Shown here piece by piece: positions 21,025 to 21,629 of a stretch of DNA of 21,629 bases. The position numbers were made by a program, and so were the translations under genes. The notes under the pieces were generated by a model that ran no database searches, had not been told where the DNA came from, and was given only the letters and a program-made list of their open reading frames with translations. The stretch's first letter is position 1, and every line of letters starts with the position of its first letter. The DNA comes from CAYSIX01 sp964431205 (lineage in GTDB: Bacteria > Planctomycetota > Phycisphaerae > Phycisphaerales > Phycisphaeraceae): NCBI GenBank assembly GCA_964431205.1, contig CAYSIX010000047.1:1-21629 (forward strand), read 5' to 3'.

Positions 21025-21629
21025 CTAGGGCTTGGGGCCGAACGCGTAGACGCCGCCGTCCTCGCTGCCGACGATGATCCAGCCGGCGTCGCGGTCGCCG
21101 GCGGGCGACGGGACCACGGCCGGTGAGCTGGTCACGTCCTCGCCGATCTCGTAGGACCAGACCTCCCGGCCCTCGTGACGGTCGAGCACGTACAGCTTCC
21201 CGTCGGCCGAGCCGAACACGACGTGCTCGCCGGCGACGACGGGCGAGCTGTCGACCTTCCCGCGCGTGCGGAACGTCCAGACCGCCTCGCCCGTTTCCAG
21301 GTCGACGCAGTGCAGCAGGCGGTCCCGCCCGCCGAGGTACGCGCGGCCGTCGGCGACGGCGGCGGAGCTGAAGTACGGGAACGCTCGCGGCCCGGCGTAC
21401 TCCCACGCCACCTCGGATTCCGCGAGGTCCACGCACGCGACGGCGTTGCCGTAATGCCCGATCACCGCGCGGTCGCCGACGACGGCCGTGGTGCCGGCGA
21501 TCTCGCCGTCCAGCTCGACGGCGCTGCGCGGGCGGCCCGTGGCGGTGTCGAGCGTGTGCACGAACCGATCGCAACCGCCGAAGACGACGCGGTCGCCGTC
21601 GATCGCCGGGGCACCGTTGACGTAGTAGC
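21025..21629 (-). CDS. PQQ-like (BamB-type) beta-propeller protein, C-terminal part
   Basis: The last 200 residues of a protein that enters from the right edge. Five consecutive blades are visible, each with a strand and a PQQ-propeller phrase: VVFGGCDRFVHTLDTATG, VIGHYGNAVACVDLAESEVAW, YLGGRDRLLHCVDLETGEAVW, VFGSADGKLYVLDRHEGREVW and VGSEDGGVYAFG. The residues of true PQQ dehydrogenases are not evident, so it is probably a structural, binding or sensing propeller of the outer-membrane BamB sort. Its N-terminus, and so any signal peptide, is outside the window. It ends 17 bp before the radical SAM gene and is surely in the same transcript. Its job in the pathway is unclear. Confidence 0.85.
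   Translation of the reverse strand, partial: YYVNGAPAIDGDRVVFGGCDRFVHTLDTATGRPRSAVELDGEIAGTTAVVGDRAVIGHYGNAVACVDLAESEVAWEYAGPRAFPYFSSAAVADGRAYLGGRDRLLHCVDLETGEAVWTFRTRGKVDSSPVVAGEHVVFGSADGKLYVLDRHEGREVWSYEIGEDVTSSPAVVPSPAGDRDAGWIIVGSEDGGVYAFGPKP

Noticed and set aside
1..21629. tRNA, rRNA, insertion sequence or phage genes
   Set aside because: No cloverleaf with a CCA-type end, no rRNA stretch, and no transposase, integrase or phage protein motif was seen on either strand by eye.

Overview
The window is high-GC DNA that most resembles a planctomycete, probably class Phycisphaerae. The grounds are a DUF1559-type pseudopilin with an H-X9-DG motif, a secreted protein carrying both dockerin-like repeats and a PEP-CTERM tail, an RHS/YD-repeat remnant, a FHA-SpoIIE phosphatase, and intergenic regions filled with short tandem repeats. 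Taxonomy is inferred from gene families only; there is no rRNA or tRNA in the window.

Layout. (1) 1-425, minus: the N-terminal part of mnmG (tRNA wobble-uridine modification), with a TATAAT box so close to the start that its mRNA may be leaderless. (2) 426-1600: no intact recognisable gene; tandem micro-repeats, a pyrimidine tract, an RHS-repeat scrap fused in frame to a roughly 48% GC stretch, and one doubtful 42-residue ORF. (3) 1601-4153, minus: a large exported beta-propeller-like protein of unknown role. (4) 4154-4670: dispersed repeats, a phased GACCAGT array and a strong GC hairpin. (5) 4671-5675, minus, and 6208-7458, plus: a divergent pair (pseudopilin and PEP-CTERM/dockerin protein) whose upstream regions share the same 12-bp AACCGGTT-centred site; the plus gene ends in a textbook rho-independent terminator. 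(6) 7590-21629, minus: a run of at least twelve tightly packed genes, four junctions being ATGA overlaps, whose promoter lies outside the window.

The long minus-strand run reads, in transcription order: PQQ-like beta-propeller (partial), HemN-like radical SAM enzyme, chorismate-lyase-like protein, flavin-dependent halogenase-like oxidoreductase, family 4 glycosyltransferase, hotdog thioesterase, EamA-like membrane protein, PaaK-type aryl/acyl-CoA ligase, LolD-like ABC ATPase, large FtsX-type ABC permease (interrupted by a 10-N assembly gap), a small secreted laminin-G-like protein and an FHA-GAF-like-SpoIIE phosphatase. Together these suggest that an aromatic acid made from chorismate is activated, tailored (possibly halogenated, glycosylated and modified by radical chemistry) and perhaps exported: an aryl-polyene-like, xanthomonadin-like or ladderane-like pathway. 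The window shows no ketosynthase or acyl carrier protein, so the carbon-chain builder, if there is one, lies upstream of 21629. This pathway is the most interesting item here and is inference, not proof.
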